Shown in pieces: positions 7,106-8,555 of a stretch of DNA of 8,555 nt; within the stretch, counting starts at the first letter, position 1; each line of letters begins with the position of its first letter. This DNA comes from an uncultured Fidelibacterota bacterium (GTDB lineage Bacteria; Marinisomatota; Marinisomatia; Marinisomatales; UBA1611). The notes under the pieces were generated by a model. That model was given only the letters and a program-made list of their open reading frames with translations. It was not told where the DNA came from and ran no database searches. Both the position numbers and the translations under genes were made by a program. The stretch lies in assembly GCA_913045415.1 (NCBI GenBank), contig CAJWPW010000033.1:1-8555 (forward strand), read 5' to 3'.

Positions 7106-7638
7106 AATTTTTGAGCGCCTTCTTTCAGATCATTTGCAATAAAGGTTGGCATTTCATATTCCGGTAAAAATTCGATGGTTTCCTTGCCTCGACCTGTAAG
7201 AACAAGCATGGTATCCAATCCAAGCATCTCACCTGCTTCCATATCTGCAGCGGAATCGCCAATCATGATACAATCCATCAAATTAAGATCGTGATCTAAT
7301 TCCGCCTCAAGAAACATCCCCGGTCCAGGTTTTCTTCGCTCGGTTGCCTGTTCCGGGTGATCCGAACAAACATAAATTCCCAATAATGGGATATTATTCT
7401 TTTCAAATTCCAAAGTGATAAAATCATGAATTTCTTGCAAGCTATCCTGTTGGATCAACCCACGGGAAATGCCAGATTGATTTGTAATAATACAAAACCT
7501 GTTACCAGCTTCAGCTAATTGTTTCAATGCAGGTAGGGTAAAATCAAAAAAAATAAAATCATTCAACGAACTGATATATCCCGGATCCGGATTTAATGTG
7601 CCGTCCCGATCTAGAAAAATGCAATCGTACTTTTTCAT
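7096..7638 (-). CDS. HAD-family phosphatase, GmhB/HisB-N type
   Basis: This is probably a D,D-heptose-1,7-bisphosphate 7-phosphatase-like enzyme (ADP-heptose route to LPS core) or a related small-molecule phosphatase. Its 180 residues suit the family. HAD motifs are DRDGTLN (nucleophile Asp10, general acid Asp12), TNQSG (52-56), Lys103 in RRKPGPGM, and GDSAADME (Asp128, Asp132). E. coli GmhB carries a zinc loop with CxH and CxC; here the loop is shortened, with only Cys91 and His94 visible and no second cysteine pair, so zinc is probably not bound. Exact substrate is therefore uncertain. The start codon overlaps the upstream stop (ATGA), and AAGGAG precedes it by 11 nt. Its neighbours (flippase-like protein, ddl) fit an envelope role. 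Confidence 0.85.
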   Translation of the reverse strand: MKKYDCIFLDRDGTLNPDPGYISSLNDFIFFDFTLPALKQLAEAGNRFCIITNQSGISRGLIQQDSLQEIHDFITLEFEKNNIPLLGIYVCSDHPEQATERRKPGPGMFLEAELDHDLNLMDCIMIGDSAADMEAGEMLGLDTMLVLTGRGKETIEFLPEYEMPTFIANDLKEGAQKLCH

Positions 7639-8555
7639 ACAGTTATTGGCTCCTTCTTCACATCTTTAATACGAACACTTCCATACATAAAATAGATCAT
7701 TCCAATAATAACCAATGGAAAATAGGACACTGCGTGACTCACGATGGCGTAGGTCAGTGCTTTTTCACTAGCGATTCCGAAAACAACCATTAGACTAAAT
7801 TTTATTCCGGCATCATAAGTTCCGGCAGATCCTGGTAAAGCTGGAATTCCAATAACTACGCTACCTAATACCAATATAATTCCTGAACCGACAATCCCGA
7901 GATTTAAATCACAAGCACCCAAAATAATAAATGTCATTGCATAATAAAAACCCCACAATAAGATACTTGAAAGAACAATTCCCATAGCATGGTCCGTTTT
8001 TTTGATGAGAACTATTCCATCGAATATTTTATTAAGGGCTTGAAATAGTTTTTGACCAATTCCTTTTTGTAAGACAGCAACCTCTCCTATTTTTCCCATA
8101 AGGTTGAACTTCCATGATAAAAAAATACCCAAAATGATAGCAAAAGTGATTCCTGAAAAGATATAGACAGCCAACCGAATTCCATCCTGTTCAAATGGAA
8201 ACCAAGGAATTAATAAAACAAAAATAATTACTACCATAAGCAGGTCAAGTATACGTTCCATGATCACGGTCCCAAAAGCTTGTGTGGCGGACATCTGCCG
8301 TCCTGAAGTCACGGAATAAGCACGCAACAATTCTCCTAATCTAAATGCAAGTATTCCATTTCCAAAATAGCCCACCATGGTGGCAGAAAATACATCATGA
8401 AGTGGAATCTTCTCCACAGGATCCATGATCAATTTCCAGCGGTATGCACGGATAATACAACTCGTTACAAGTAAAAAAATACCTAGGGTTAATCCAGGTA
8501 TTTTCACATCTTTTATCTGGTGGATCAATCCATCAAAATCTTCTCCCATAAAAGC
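7635..8555 (-). CDS. Flippase-like integral membrane protein (PF03706/UPF0104 type), 5' end outside window
   Basis: This resembles the YbhN/AglD/MprF-N-terminal-domain family of polytopic inner-membrane proteins, some of which flip or transfer lipid-linked groups; the actual substrate here cannot be told. Family marks are IIRAYRWKLIM near the start, YFGNGILAFRLGELLRAY (x-N-x-x-x-x-R-x-GE-x-x-R), MERILDLLMVV (ER-x-x-D), and LPGSAGTYDAG before the last helices. About six to seven hydrophobic spans are visible. A methionine codon lies at 8549, but the frame stays open to the window edge and the first membrane helix normal for the family is missing, so the true start is probably beyond 8555. Its stop overlaps the next gene by 4 nt (ATGA). 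Confidence 0.85.
   Translation of the reverse strand, partial: AFMGEDFDGLIHQIKDVKIPGLTLGIFLLVTSCIIRAYRWKLIMDPVEKIPLHDVFSATMVGYFGNGILAFRLGELLRAYSVTSGRQMSATQAFGTVIMERILDLLMVVIIFVLLIPWFPFEQDGIRLAVYIFSGITFAIILGIFLSWKFNLMGKIGEVAVLQKGIGQKLFQALNKIFDGIVLIKKTDHAMGIVLSSILLWGFYYAMTFIILGACDLNLGIVGSGIILVLGSVVIGIPALPGSAGTYDAGIKFSLMVVFGIASEKALTYAIVSHAVSYFPLVIIGMIYFMYGSVRIKDVKKEPITV

Overview
The window is a compact, low-GC bacterial chromosomal segment (roughly 40% GC by eye) in which every supported gene lies on the minus strand. Transcription therefore runs from base 8555 towards base 1. The content is core housekeeping: a cell-envelope/aminoacylation operon, a tRNA-tuf operon, and the start of the secE-nusG-rplKAJL cluster that normally leads into rpoBC. 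A GmhB-type phosphatase next to a D-Ala-D-Ala ligase suggests a diderm (Gram-negative) organism. The mix of characters fits the Fibrobacterota-Chlorobiota-Bacteroidota sphere or Marinimicrobia-like lineages, but that placement is an inference from gene order and protein style, not proven.

Region 1 (8555-4826) is a tightly packed operon. It holds an integral-membrane flippase-like protein (PF03706/UPF0104 type, 5' end outside the window), a HAD phosphatase of the GmhB/HisB-N type, D-alanine--D-alanine ligase (ddl) and cysteinyl-tRNA synthetase (cysS). The genes overlap by 4 nt, overlap by 10 nt, and abut with 0 nt between them, so translational coupling is likely. A weak intrinsic terminator follows cysS.

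Region 2 (4825-4646) is the only sizeable non-coding gap (180 nt). It is AT-rich and holds the cysS terminator, a tentative promoter and a perfect 8-bp inverted repeat just upstream of the first tRNA. Region 3 (4645-2774) carries tRNA-Thr(TGT), tRNA-Tyr(GTA), tRNA-Gly(TCC), tRNA-Thr(GGT), tuf (EF-Tu), rpmG (L33, zinc-free type) and tRNA-Trp(CCA). The first five are in the same order as E. coli thrU-tyrU-glyT-thrT-tufB. The rpmG-tRNA-Trp insertion before secE is an arrangement known from other phyla such as Thermus.

Region 4 (2773-1) holds a candidate promoter with a 5'-end hairpin, then secE, nusG, rplK (L11), rplA (L1), rplJ (L10) and the first three quarters of rplL (L7/L12), which runs off the left edge. 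Intergenic gaps here are 2-29 nt.

I found no mobile element, CRISPR array, defence gene or evidently new system. The points worth a second look are modest: no room for a classical L10 leader, hairpins at the start of two transcripts, and a GmhB-like enzyme without the usual zinc cysteines.
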